From Magnolia sinica (Eukaryota; Streptophyta; Magnoliopsida; Magnoliales; Magnoliaceae): a stretch of DNA of 64,000 nt. How positions within the stretch are numbered: the stretch's first letter is position 1; every line of letters starts with the position of its first letter. The notes under the pieces are model-generated. The model did no database searches, was not told the origin of the DNA, and was given only the letters and a program-made list of their open reading frames with translations. Positions 48,068 to 59,696 of the stretch are shown here, piece by piece. Position numbers and translations under genes: made by a program. Location of the stretch: contig NC_080588.1 in NCBI RefSeq assembly GCF_029962835.1, forward strand, positions 47,847,001 through 47,911,000, written 5' to 3'.

Positions 48068-48730
48068 CTACCAATTATTCGGAATACTCCAATTGAGACA
48101 CACTATTTTCGTATTCTTCATGAGAGTCACACTATAATCATAAGGAGTATTGACAGTGAAAAAATCAAAATGGTTAAACTTTCTCAATATCTTCTCAATG
48201 TAATGAGATTGAGATAATATAATAACATCATTTTTCCTAGTTACTTCAATACCCAAGATTACACTAGCCTCTCCTAAGTCTTTCATGTCAAACTTAGATG
48301 ACAAGAATTTCTTAGTTGTATTAACTAATTTAATATTAGTTCCAAAAATAAGCATGTCATCAACATAAAGGCATATAATAACATAATCATTTCCAAAAAT
48401 TTTACTATATACACATCTATCTACATCATTTATATGATAACCATTTGATTTTAAAACACCATCAAATTTTTCATGCCATTGTTTAGGAGCCTGTTTTAAA
48501 CCATATAATGATTTAATTAGTCTACATACTTTATTTTCTTTTCCTGATATCTTATAACCCTCAGGTTGTTCCATATATATTTCTTCTTCTAAGTCTCCAT
48601 TTAGGAAAGCTGTCTTTACGTCCATCTGGTGTACCACCAGTTTATATATGGAGGCTATCGCTATTAAGACCCTGATAGTTGTAATTCTAGTTACAGGAGA
48701 GTAAGTATCAAAGTAATCTATTCCTTCTTT
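48068..48730 (-). pseudogene. Copia reverse transcriptase, catalytic part
   Basis: The frame at 48068-48637 includes VHQMDVKTAFLNGDLEEEIY, LIKSLYGLKQAPKQWHEKF and the palm motif CLYVDDMLIFG. Upstream of 48637 the expected YFDTYSPVTRITTIR is present in the same reading direction. The frame is lost near 48068, just before the RNase H linker. Confidence 0.93.
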
Positions 48731-49748
48731 TTATTTAAAGCCTTTCGCTACCAACCTAGCCTTAAACTTATCAATAGTCCCATCTGGTTTTAGTTTCTTT
48801 CTAAACACCCATTTACAACCTATTGGTTTATTTCCAGGTGGTAGGTCTACAATTTCCCAAGTGTTATTAGATATAATAGATTCTAACTCATCATTTATTG
48901 CTTCCTTCCAAAAGGTTGCATCTGGAGAGTTAATTGCTTCTATATAGGTTGTAGGATCATCTTCTACTAAGAAAGTGAAAAAACCATCTCCTAGGTTAGT
49001 TTCTCTTCTAACCCTAGTACTTTTTCTTGGTTGTATTTCTTCTACTACTTTCTCGTATGCATTTTTACTAGTAGATGCAATATCTGATTCATTGACTTCT
49101 TCTATTCTTATAGATTTAGATTTCATAGGGAATACGTTCTCAAAGAACTCTGCATCCCTAGCTTCTATAATTGTATTAGGATCTAGAATATTATCCTTAG
49201 TTTTTAAAACTAAAAACCTATAGGCCGCACTATTTTGTGCGTAACCTATAAATACACAGTCGGTCGTTTTAGGACCTAACTTTCTTTTCTTAATTTCAGG
49301 TAATCCTACTTTAGCAAGACACCCCCACACTTTAATATATTTGTAACTAGGAACATGATTCTTCCATAGTTCATATGGTGTTTGTTCAGAAGATTTAGAA
49401 GGAATCCTATTTAGAATATAACAAGCAGATAGAATTGCTTCTCCCCACATATTTGAGGGTAAGCCTGAACTATTTAACATAGCATTCATCATCTCTTTTA
49501 GAGTTCTATTCTTACGTTCTGCTATTCCATTCTGTTCTGGTGTATAAGGAGCTGTAGTTTCGTGAACTATTCCATTCTTTTCACATAATTCTCTAAATTG
49601 AGAAGATTCATATTCACCTCCTCTATCTGTTCTAAGTCTTTTAATTTTTATATTTAACTGATTTTCAACTTCAATTTTGTATTTAGAAAAAGCATTTAAA
49701 GCTTCATCTTTGTTCCTTAACAGATAGACTCTAGTAAACCTAGAGTAA
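48731..49748 (-). pseudogene. Copia integrase (C-terminal two thirds) and start of RT
   Basis: From 49748 down the expected FVDDYSRFTRVYLLRNKDEA, LRTDRGGEYESSQF and TPEQNGIAERKNRTLKEMM are seen, so the second Asp and the Glu of the DDE triad are present. The first Asp and the zinc-binding domain are missing. The frame 48731-49492 continues through GCLAKVGLPEIKKRKLGPK and ends RT start WVFRKKLKPDGTIDKFKARL, then a TAA at 48731 where Gln is usual. Confidence 0.9.
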
Positions 49749-50225
49749 TCATCTACAAAAGTTATGTAATATCTTTTTCATTTTCTTCAAAGATGTTATA
49801 TTCACATGACCTAATCTACTATGCCATAGATAACAAGCTTCAACGGTATAAACAGAACTGAATGTCTTCTTATTATTATCATTGGATACATTTATAATGA
49901 ATAAGCCATCGCTACAGTACCCCTTACCAACAAAAGTTCCATTCTTAGTCATTACAAGCTTATCTGAATCAAATACTAACTTAACACCAGCCTTATTGAG
50001 GAGTGAACCAGAGACCAAGTTTCTTCTAATGTCAGGTACATGTAGGACATCATTCAACATCAGAGTCTTTCCAGAAGTGAGTTTCAGAAGTACTTTCCCT
50101 TTCCCTACAACTGGAGACGTTCTAGCATTACCCATGAACACCTGTTCATCATCTCCTGATACTTGATATGAGGTAAACATGTTACGATCCTTGCACACGT
50201 GCCTAGTTGCACCAGTGTCTAGTAC
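49749..50225 (-). pseudogene. Copia protease and GAG-pre-integrase
   Basis: The active site VLDTGATRHVCKD follows directly after a TGA at 50226 that replaces a Trp. The body includes GKGKVLLKLTSGKTLMLNDV and LHVPDIRRNLVSGSLLNKAG. The pre-integrase segment AC.LWHSRLGHVNITSLKKM ends near 49770. There a deletion joins KKMKK to the middle of the integrase core out of frame. Confidence 0.9.
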
Positions 50226-51128
50226 TCACTCCAAGTTGTTTACAAGGAAGACTTCTGACACCACAGCTACTATTAAGTCAGACTCATTGCCTGTTTCTGT
50301 AAGATTAGCTTGCGGCTTATCTTTGTTTTTCTTAAGCCTGCAGGTTTTGACATGATGCCCAGGCTTTCCACAGTTGTAGCAGTTTCCCTTTTTCTTGAAT
50401 TGATTATTTGCATTCTTCTTTTTGAGCCTGCATTCATTTGCATAATGTCCAGGTTTGCCACAGTTATGACAGTTGCCCTTTTTCTTATTATTTGCCCGAC
50501 TTGATTCCACAAGATTCGCTTTTGAATCTATCTCATTTTTATTTTCTTTTTGGTCTCTGATTCTATTGGCCTCCTCTATTCGTATGTGTACGATAGTGGT
50601 TTCCAAAGAAATACCGTTCTTTTTATGTTTCATTCTATTCTTATATTCTTTCCAGGAGGCGGTAACTTTTCTATTAGTGCTCTGGCAGAAACACTTCATC
50701 CAACTTAATTCCTTCATTGATAGTTCATGAACTAGACTTTGAAAATCATGAATCTGATTTGTGACAGGTATATCGTCTGTCATTTCATAATGAAGGAAAT
50801 TGGCAATTGCATGTTTCTTAGCGCCTGCATCTTCTAATATGTATTTCTTTTCCAAAGCAGTCCATATGTCTTTGGCAGACACGTAAGAAGCATACACGTC
50901 ATATAGTTCGTTGGATAAAGAGTTTAGAATATAATTTTTACAATTATTTTCATCTGTTACTTCAGTTTGATTTGCTGGATCTATAGTAAATGATTCAGAT
51001 AAAATGTATGAAACTTTCAGGGTGGTCAGAGCGAACATCAGTTTCTGTTTCCACCGTTTAAATGATTGTCCAGCGAACGGTTCGATTTTGGCTAACTCAG
51101 TAGAAGCATTTACTGTTACTGTAGCCAT
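50226..51128 (-). pseudogene. Copia Gag with two CCHC zinc knuckles
   Basis: 300 codons start MATVTVNASTELAKIEPFAG and include FKRWKQKLMFALTTLKVSYI. Two knuckles, CHNCGKPGHYANEC and CYNCGKPGHHVKTC, are about 26 residues apart and separated by a Lys/Asn-rich linker. One knuckle is the more common number. A short stretch (ELSWMKCFCQSTN) looks out of frame between two compensating shifts. TGA at 50226-50228 replaces the Trp that joins Gag to protease, so the element probably made one continuous polyprotein. Confidence 0.92.
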
Positions 51129-51162
51129 AGTCTATGTAATTCAACAATTTCGATTTCAAGAT

Positions 51163-52013
51163 TGTTGGAATATTTAGTTGAATTAAATAGACTATTAAAA
51201 ATCGAGAACCAAAAAAGGAAAATAAATTTTGAGAAAAAAGAACTTATTGAATGAGTCGAGGCGTGACTGAGTCACTCGGCTTGAAATCGAATTTGCTCCC
51301 CTTGGACAGCGTCCCAAGTGCAACAGGTTCCCAGAGCAATTGACCTCCAGGATACAACGACTATGACCCGGTCCCAGCGATGCACTCACTGTACACGGGT
51401 TCGAACCACTTGCAGTTTAATCCGAAAGTGCTGAGTTGACTCAGCGATGAACTCAGTAGAAAATTGCTTAAAACCGAATATCAGAGAGCGTTTTATAAGA
51501 GAAGAATTTTTCGTATATTAAAACTGGAATCGGTAGTCTTTATATAGACTCCGAAGTGGTGCATAAGCACCCTTTACAAAAGGTAAGTGCGAGTACACTC
51601 CCGCACATACAGTCCTGCGAGTACCCATACACACACCCACGCGAGTATACACACACCGCACCCGCACCCGCACCCGCACCCGCGCCCACGCCCAGCCCAG
51701 CCCGTCGCGCACACGGACTCGGACTCGGACTCGGCTCGGCTCGGCTCGGCGCGCGCGCGCGCGTGTGTGGTTAATGGCATAGATTAGAGCTATTGGCATA
51801 GCCCCCCCCACAGGACCAAATTCACATGCCCCCTGAAAGGGGCTCAAGCCCTAGGCAAAAAGACTATCTTATAAACAAGATAGTTTACCTTTTCAAATCT
51901 GATGTGGGACAAAACCCACAACACAAAAATACTACAACTTTTCAAAATTGAAGGGAAATTACCGAAAATTTGAAAATTCAAATTTTAATGCTATTTTAAA
52001 ACAAAATACAACA
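51163..52013 (-). repeat. Copia 5' LTR (shorter version)
   Basis: 851 bp. It lacks the ~70-bp block between two AAAAGG words and has fewer GCGCAC units than the 3' LTR; otherwise the two are about 99 percent alike by eye. The sequence just inside it on the minus strand, ATCTTGAAATCG, is not the usual initiator-tRNA primer site. Confidence 0.93.
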
Positions 52014-52018
52014 AAATG

Positions 52019-52974
52019 TACAGTTGGGAAAACTTGGAGTAACGACCCTTATTCAGCATTCATTCATGACCCCAGCTGATCATCCCAATCGGCATGATTT
52101 CACATTTGACTCACCTGATAAAATCGTATTCTTTTCAACGTACACGAGTTCCACCTGATGTTCAACCGACCAGATTTAGTCGTACATGTGAGCCCCTTGA
52201 TCAACGGAGGACTGAATGTAAGAATCTTAAACGTCCATCTCTTAATTTAGTACATGTAGCTCATCTGATGAGTGGACCTTGATTATTTCGTAAGGACGTA
52301 TTCACGGTGCCCACCTTCTGATGAATGACCAGGATTCCAGATACGTTCACGAATCGCCTCTTCTGGCAAGTGCAGTGTACTTCGTCAGAAAGAGGGATCA
52401 AGGAAGACACCATTACTCGACTTGCATGGGAAGAAGGGTCGTACGCATGCAGACATCAATCATACACATGAATACATGCAATGAATCTAGAAAATCTAAA
52501 AACTCCATTTTTGGTTGGGGTGTGCCCGAAAAACATATAAGATAATCTAAACTGTTCGAGATTTGCTTGTTAAATTTAGATCATTGACTCAGTTTTCTTT
52601 AAAACCGTCCTTTCATGTGCTGAGCGCATGCTGACAGCCTGATGCATTAAATTTTATTATTACTGTTATTGTTATTATTTTTCATGGACTAAGCCGCACG
52701 ATTATACAATTAAGTTGGGGAGCCATGTTACCCTGTGGCATGTTCAATTAACACACGCATGCAGGAAGATAAGCCAATTTTATTTTTATTTTTTTTACAC
52801 ACACTCACGCCGTAGTAGGCTTCCGGGTGTTGAAACTCCCGAGAGTCTACCACCCGAGCAAGAGCAAGGATCAGAAGATAAGCCAATTTACATAGTTGAT
52901 CCAACGGCGAAGATGATATGCGGATGCGAGTAGATAAGCACCTTTTAGTAAAATAGAGATGGTGAGTGTCTAAT
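52019..52974. other. Unassigned DNA right of the copia element
   Basis: Short open frames only. CACTCACGCCGTAGTAGGCTT near 52802 and GGTGTTGAAACTCCC nearby suggest old repeat material, not assigned. Confidence 0.4.
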
Positions 52975-53155
52975 CCATCAGGGAGCGAGTGTGAAATCCA
53001 CTAGATGGAGGCACGGGTATGCAATCCACTAGTTGGAAGCACAAGTACACAATCTACCGGAAGGAGACGTGGGTACACCATCAACAGTCCGCTAGTTGGA
53101 GAACCAAGTGTATAGTCTACTAGATGGAGATGCAAGTACGTAGTCCACTAGTTAT
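52975..53155 (+). repeat. ~38-bp imperfect tandem array (AATCCACTAGTTGGAG)
   Basis: About five units carry ATCCACTAGATGGAGGCAC, ATCCACTAGTTGGAAGCAC, TCCGCTAGTTGGAGAACC, GTCTACTAGATGGAGATGC and GTCCACTAGTTATGGGCG, spaced 36-50 bp. Confidence 0.72.
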
Positions 53156-53529
53156 GGGCGTGAGGCCAAAGGTTGAGGTGCATTTGTGCAATCCGAAGGG
53201 GAGGCCGCAAGGCTGAAGGCAAAGGCGCGCTTGCACAATCCACATTGCTTATATAGAGAGAGAGGCAGCATGTATGGGGGAGAGGCCATCGCCTTTCTCC
53301 CTCTGCCCCTCCCTTGTAGTCCATCCTTTCTCATGAGTAGCAAAAATCTTGCCAATGTGCATAGCCTGAATTAGTTTGATATCGACTTACAAGGCTTACT
53401 ACATAATATATATCTAGCCTAGTACATAATATTGCTAATCACATTGGCATAAAGCACGAATGACATAGTTTTTTTTTTATATTAGATTAGGGGCATACAT
53501 TTTTATTTAATTTTGAGTATTTACCCATT

Positions 53530-53990
53530 GGAGTCTTGATTAGTTTGGAATTATGCATTTTGAATCTCTTTAGGATCTTCTCAATATTAAATGTTGTGAT
53601 ATGTATAAAAACTTTATCAAGCAATCTCTTATGATTTTCACTCTTAATGTAAAATTTGCCTTACCAAAGTCCTTCATTTCAAAATTCAAAAATAGTCATT
53701 CTTTAGTTGAAAGTAGTATTTGCATTTCTTTGCTTGCTAATAAACTAGCATCGACATATTGAGATAATATCTAATTTATTTTACATTTTCACAATAGACT
53801 TCTTCACACAAAAATTTCAAAGAAAGTAATCGTATCATGAAATTTCACATACCATTGTCTTGATGATTATTTCAACTTATAAATAGATTTTAAGAACTTA
53901 CAAATCTTGCTTGTTTGAACTTTCTTAACATATTCCATGGATTTTTTTTTTATGTAAATGTTTTTCTATAAATCTCCATTCAACATGTAT
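53530..53990 (-). pseudogene. Heavily decayed copia reverse transcriptase
   Basis: On the minus strand a stretch near 53870-53925 reads CKFLKSIYKLK, stop, SSRQWYVKF, the copia RT SLYGLKQ.RQWY motif. Downstream segments parallel the intact copia RT at 48150-48480 (PSFDMKDFG-like and LRKF-like parts) with many stops. It is far older than the 45953-52013 element and probably of another lineage. Confidence 0.72.
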
Positions 53991-56352
53991 AATACGTTTT
54001 CTTCATCAAATAAAATTTGTCAGATCTATCCTAGTAATTTAAAAAAAAAAAAGTCAAAATTTTCTCATTTTAAGACTTTTAGTGTTATAGCTAATTGGGA
54101 CGCCATTTCTTGGCAATACATCAAGTGAGAGAGGAGGGTCTTGTATTAGTCAATCAGCAAACACATCCGAGACACTTAATTTTAATTATATTAATATCCA
54201 ATAATCATTAGTGGTCTAAAATGGTTTAAATTGACATCACGCAAATTAATTGACACAAGGTAATACCGTTATTGTCTGTTCGGCCAATTAGGTGTAGTAG
54301 AAACAATCAAAGTCGAAAGAACAATAAAAGAATCCCTCCATAACAATAGTTAGATGACATTCACAATATGTCATATATAACAAATTTTAATAACTTTACA
54401 ATATTCTAATGTAATATTACTATAAGTTTGTGCATTACAACAACACTTGTATGCCACAAAAATTACAAATACAACATTCGATGAATATCATCATATGTTG
54501 TAAACTTTTTGTTGATTCTAGAAATGGAAAATATTTGACAGAAATAAATGGTAAAAAAACCAAAAAAAAAAAAAAACCAACGCTTATTGAGTTGATCTTT
54601 AATGTCCGCATGGACAGATTACTGATAATATGAATAGCCATTGGGTCGAGGCACAAAATTGCAAAACCTGAAACAAGCAAGATGTAGGCATTTGTCTTAA
54701 GACTATCGGTGATCTGCCATAGAGACCACGCCCATCCTTCCAATAAAAAATTTTTAAAAAAAATGTATATTTTAGAAATAGAATGCATCCAAAGTACCAG
54801 TAACTAAATGAATGGACCTGATTGATTCATTACTCTACTACTCATATTGTGCAGAGTTGGCTCTACCCTGCTTATTCTTGATACCACGCCGTATTATCTC
54901 CCTGAATGGTATTACTCCTCTACCAAAAGATAAGGTGGTAGCCATGTGTAGCATGTAGCAATCAACGCCACAGCTCTACATGAATAGCCTAGATTAATTG
55001 AAAGTGTATTAAAAGATTGGGTGCTACAAAATTTCAATAGGAGAGATTTTAGGTAATCCCACATTGGTGTTGGTGTGATAGAATTGGATTTGTATCTCCA
55101 ATTCGAGCCGAACAACAATGACTTGGGGATCAAGATAGGCAGACAAGTAGTGTATAACCGAGATTTGAAGAGATCGACCGCCTATTCAACCACTCGTACG
55201 ATGTGTAAATTGAATCAGGTAATTTTCAGAGGGTAAGGTTTGTCCTCTCATGATGGGTTACTCATTTGCCTTCCATACGAAAAGACTTTTCAATACAGAT
55301 GAAATAAAATGAGGAAAAAAATCCTTACAACGTCATCAAGTATAACTGAGGAACACCTTTCTGATTAATGAACTGCGCCTGACATGCGATAGTAGACTGA
55401 ATTACAACAAAATTCATAGGCTACAGGATTATTGCTACTAATTATGCTAAGGAACGTACATTAAAAGACTTAGAAAGTAAAGACTGTGCTGTAAATGTAA
55501 ATTTGAATGATAAGGAAAGTAACAAATTATACTAGGAAATGTAAATTAACAGGATAATTTGAAAAGGTAATTGAAAGATAAATTCAGTTTGTTTGGGTTG
55601 GTACGTGACAATTTTTCTTACTGAAATCCATTTCTATTTATAGTTGTAATCCAACTGTTCTGGATCATTCCCAGATTCTAACAGTTATTGTAACTATTCT
55701 CCACTACTTGATTTATGGATGCTTCCCACATTCTGCTTCTTTAATTCTCCTTGAGCCACCTGTAATGCAGCCGCTCGAGGTCTATCGCTTCTACTTACAT
55801 CACTTGTCATGTGGCCATTCGAGCTTGGTCGCTTCTCCTCCCGACCACTCTAGAAATATATGGCACCAGTTGAAATGGCGTGTCTCCACTTCCTAAGAAA
55901 TCCTACGTACATATCTATAGATCTTTGAACGTACCATGTGTGTCTGTACAGATCACACGTAACCTGCTCTAATTGGTCATTGCAGGACACGACCGAAACT
56001 GGGACGAAAATTGCCCCCATGTCGTTGTACCTTTAGTAAAAAGTGACAGCAACGTGAGACCTCTCATTAATGTTGCAATAAATGCATACATGCATCGCTT
56101 GGATGATAACCGTCTTCGGTCGTCTCCTCGTAATGTGTCAACGTCGGTCGCGTTTAATTGAGGCATCGGAGGAACCCCGTATCGACACATGTCTTTTCCA
56201 CCAATCTTACCAAAACCATCATGATTGCTCAATAAATATTCGTACTTGATCGATATAAGCGCTATTTCGAAACTTCCTCTTTTTACGCGCTTTGTTTTTC
56301 TCTTAATTGTGATTTTCTTCCGAAAAACCTTCATTTCCTCTTGTTTGATCTG
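53991..56352. other. Unassigned AT-rich region
   Basis: No gene is recognised. It includes poly-A/T runs near 54040 and 54560. 55620-55960 has a leader-like character with CTCGAGGTCTATCGCTTCTAC, possibly LTR debris belonging to the mobile-domain element. 56000-56350 may be its 5' untranslated region. Confidence 0.4.
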
Positions 56353-57725
56353 AAATGGTTGCTTCTTGTTCATCCACTCCTTTCGACCAAAAGGATATCA
56401 TGGTTGTGATGGAAGTCCTTGTGGAAAAATGTGTTGAGAGAAAATGGTATTCGAGTCGTCGTTGAACAGCAACTATCTCTGACTAGGGCCTGCCTTTTCC
56501 ACCGAGATTGAGGTTACGGAAGTCAGCCCGCTGGATCCGTTCTTCCCTATCTGCCCTGGGGAGAGCATATTAATCTGATCTGGATCCTTTCTTGATCCAA
56601 CAAATGCTTTGAAAACTCCATGGACCTGGCCAAAGCCCCTTCCAGATTGGGAAACCTGGTTCATACGAGTATCCTCACAGTACAAGGACTCATGGAAGCA
56701 TACCGGCATCTTTAAATGCATTAAACTGTCCGTGAGAGAGTATCTAGCGAATCCAGCCCTTCTTCTTGCAATGTCGGTAGTTTGGAGCACGTCGACTAAC
56801 ACCTTTCTGTTTGGTTGCGGTCCCATGAGCCCAACCGTCAAAGACATCTGTCATCCGACTGAGTTGCCGCCCTTATGCATGGCATTCTTTCCAAGTGATG
56901 TCTCTAGGTGGCGCAAGGATTTTTCAAACAAAACTGCCAAGGCCTACACCAATTTTACGAAGCCCTATCGCAAACACGAAGGCCTGGTCGAGGAGGATGA
57001 TCATGCAACATTTCTTCTTTGAATCTATCACCACCTTCTATGCATGATCGCTCAGCAAGTCACCACAGAATATGTTGCCTTGGCCGAGCAGATTGCCCAA
57101 GGCTTCAGGGTAGCCCTGGCACCTTTCATCCTCAGCCACTTGTATCGGGGTCTCTACGAGACCACCCACAAAGGATTGTACTCTGCAGGAGGGCCATTGT
57201 GGCTTCTGCAGATGTAGTTTTACACCTACTTCCGCTCTTCTCTATTTCATCACGCCATGTATGAAGGAAAACCTTACTCTTCTTTCGGCGATCGAATTCT
57301 CCATTCTCTCCTAAAGAATATCATGTTCGAGCACTATCTCCATGCCTCCTTTAATTTGAATAGCACCAAGAAGAGTAGGACCTTCATGCCCTTCTTAGAG
57401 GGGGAAACATATGGACCAGGCTGGCTCATCGACTAATTTGAGCCAAATAATGAATGTTCGGCTAGTCAGTCACACAATGCATTGAGCAGTTACCTCCTCG
57501 GTCGTGACCTTCCGTATGGCAATACAATAGAGTAAGGAAAGAACGTTAAGGCTGGGATCGAGCAATACAATCCTACACTATTCGCTCTGTAGTTCGACCT
57601 CATCTAATGCATCCCATGCCCTCTCATGCACGAGTCATGCAACCAACAGCCCTATAGTTGCATGGTGGTACTTGACTCGGGTGTATACACCTCACTTAAT
57701 ACTTCATACCATCAAGAGGCGAATG
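56353..57725 (+). pseudogene. Plant mobile domain (aminotransferase-like) protein, 5' part
   Basis: A start-like ATG at about 56356 reads MVASCSSTPFDQKDIMVVME and then breaks. A single frame is traceable from about 56585 to 57725: PKPLPDWETWFIRVSSQYKD, FGCGPMSPTVKDICHPTELP, FTKPYRKHEGLVEEDDHATF, QQVTTEYVALAEQIAQGF and GGPLWLLQM. These are hallmarks of the plant-mobile-domain family, which occurs in transposons and in host MAIN/MAIL proteins. Stops at 57020, 57215, 57434, 57533, 57590 and 57605 are all TGA/TAG/TAA at places suited to Trp or Gln. Most likely transposon-derived. The reading frame continues at 61235 after the LTR insertion. Confidence 0.78.
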
Positions 57726-59663
57726 TGTAATATCCCAAGTAAATTTTGGTGGTATAATTTATTTATTTATTTATTTGGTTGTTCATTTTTTTAAAAGAAT
57801 TCTCCTATAAATATTAAAACTTGATACTAGTAACTATGATAGGATAACACTTTCCTTGGGTGAACCCTACATCACATTGTCATATATCCCTTATAACTTT
57901 TTAACCACTCATTCAATTGATAAACTATCCATACACTTACTTATTCATATTTTAAGGAACCTAACCACCTGTTTATTTTTTTTTTTCAATCTTAAATTCT
58001 AAATATTTTTTTTATATAAATCAAGGGCCACAATTGCATAAGTCCACTTAACCGAATTCCTAACTTTCAGATTGTGATATAATTTTCATAACTAAGATTC
58101 TCATCAGGTTAGATTTCATTAAACGTGATCATACATATCACAGGACCAATACCATAATTATCATTCAAATGGTATATGTTAAAAATGACATATATGTTTT
58201 AAATATTTTGTCTGATCGTAAAACCCTTCGTACATTTACCTTGAAATCACTAGATATATATTACATTCCATCTATAGGATTTTTGGACATCTCGATCATA
58301 CCAAACAAAACGTCATATGATCAAATCCACCCATTTTTGGGACCCGAACAAATAGTTCGACATGACTATTATGATTCTTATATTTTTCTATAGAAACCAT
58401 ACCAATGAATTAAGATTCTAACAACTACAACTCGATCAATTTGGGCGCCAAGTAATCCCAGAATAAATACCCACATGTACAGACCTTTCTCAAAAACTAC
58501 TTTCTAGAGGCCCTGTCAAAAAAACTATCTGGATATTTTGTAAATGACTATATGAGAATTCCAATCATCTATTTTGTTTTCCAAAAATGTCCATCCAGTG
58601 GGTACTTATCAAAATCTGACGGTAGAGATCACCCATGTTTAGTGACCCAATTACAAAATTAAATTCATCATTACGTAGCACTTAAAAACCCTTAACTGGG
58701 AATTCGTTCATTTAAGTTAAATCTTCAAAATGTGAGGTCCATCATCGATTTAAAACATCTAAGAGTGTAGATGCCCATCCACATAGACAATTCTTAAAAC
58801 CATATTTGCACATGCCCATTTATATCCGAACTTATACCAAGACCTATTCACCTAATTTAAACCAAAATCCCTTAATTTCTACACTTAGATCCATTATCTC
58901 ACCATCCATTGCAAATATGGATCATAACTCTCAAGTGGTTCATCTAAAAACTAACATTAATGGTTCATCATGAAGATCTTGTTATGCCCAACGCTCTTAT
59001 CGGTCGGTTTTGAGAAAATATCTCTTACGAAACAATTAAACCCACAAATCAATGGTGATCTAGGCTTAGAAAGTTAGTTCCGATTTTATATTTTAAAAGA
59101 ATGTGTGTACACTTATATATATTATTTCACCCTGTACATCACACAACAAACTCTTATACTTTAAACCATCCATGAAACCATCTGTACACAAACTTCGTCT
59201 CCTGTCAAAGAACCTAGTGGACCATACACTTCTCATTTACAAAATCATCCAACCGCTCATCATTCATTTTTGTTATTATCATAGATCGTCTTATCTATTC
59301 AATCGATCATCGAACCAACGGTACACATTATACAACTTCAAAAATCATAAAACCTTACCAGTTTAGTTTTAGCGTGAGGGGTCGTATTTCATATAAAATA
59401 TGCGGTTCATACCAAACTTTGGATAATTTTCAATATACATGAAATCCATAACTCACTTGCGTTTTGTCCAACAAAGAGAAAAAAAAAAACATGTGAAGAT
59501 GAAAGATCACGTGTGAAACCTCCCATGCATTAACATAAAGTGGGACCCACCTTATAATATAAAAGAGAAGAGGGGAGACGTAAGTGACATCTCACTACCA
59601 AGCAGGAGAGAGAGAGAGAGAGAGGAAAGAGAAAAATGAAGAAAGAAAAGGAGGAAAGAGAAA

Positions 59664-59696
<33 letters not shown>

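Larger units (their letters stand above)
45953..52013 (-). mobile_element. Ty1/copia retrotransposon, full length but defective
   Basis: LTRs at 45953-46881 and 51163-52013 start TGTTRGAATATTTAG and end AAATACAACA. AAATG is duplicated at 45948-45952 and 52014-52018. The minus-strand order Gag, protease, integrase, RT, RNase H defines copia. The LTRs differ at about eight bases plus length changes in a GC-rich tract, so insertion is fairly recent. A missing integrase segment, stops and frameshifts make it inactive. Confidence 0.95.
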
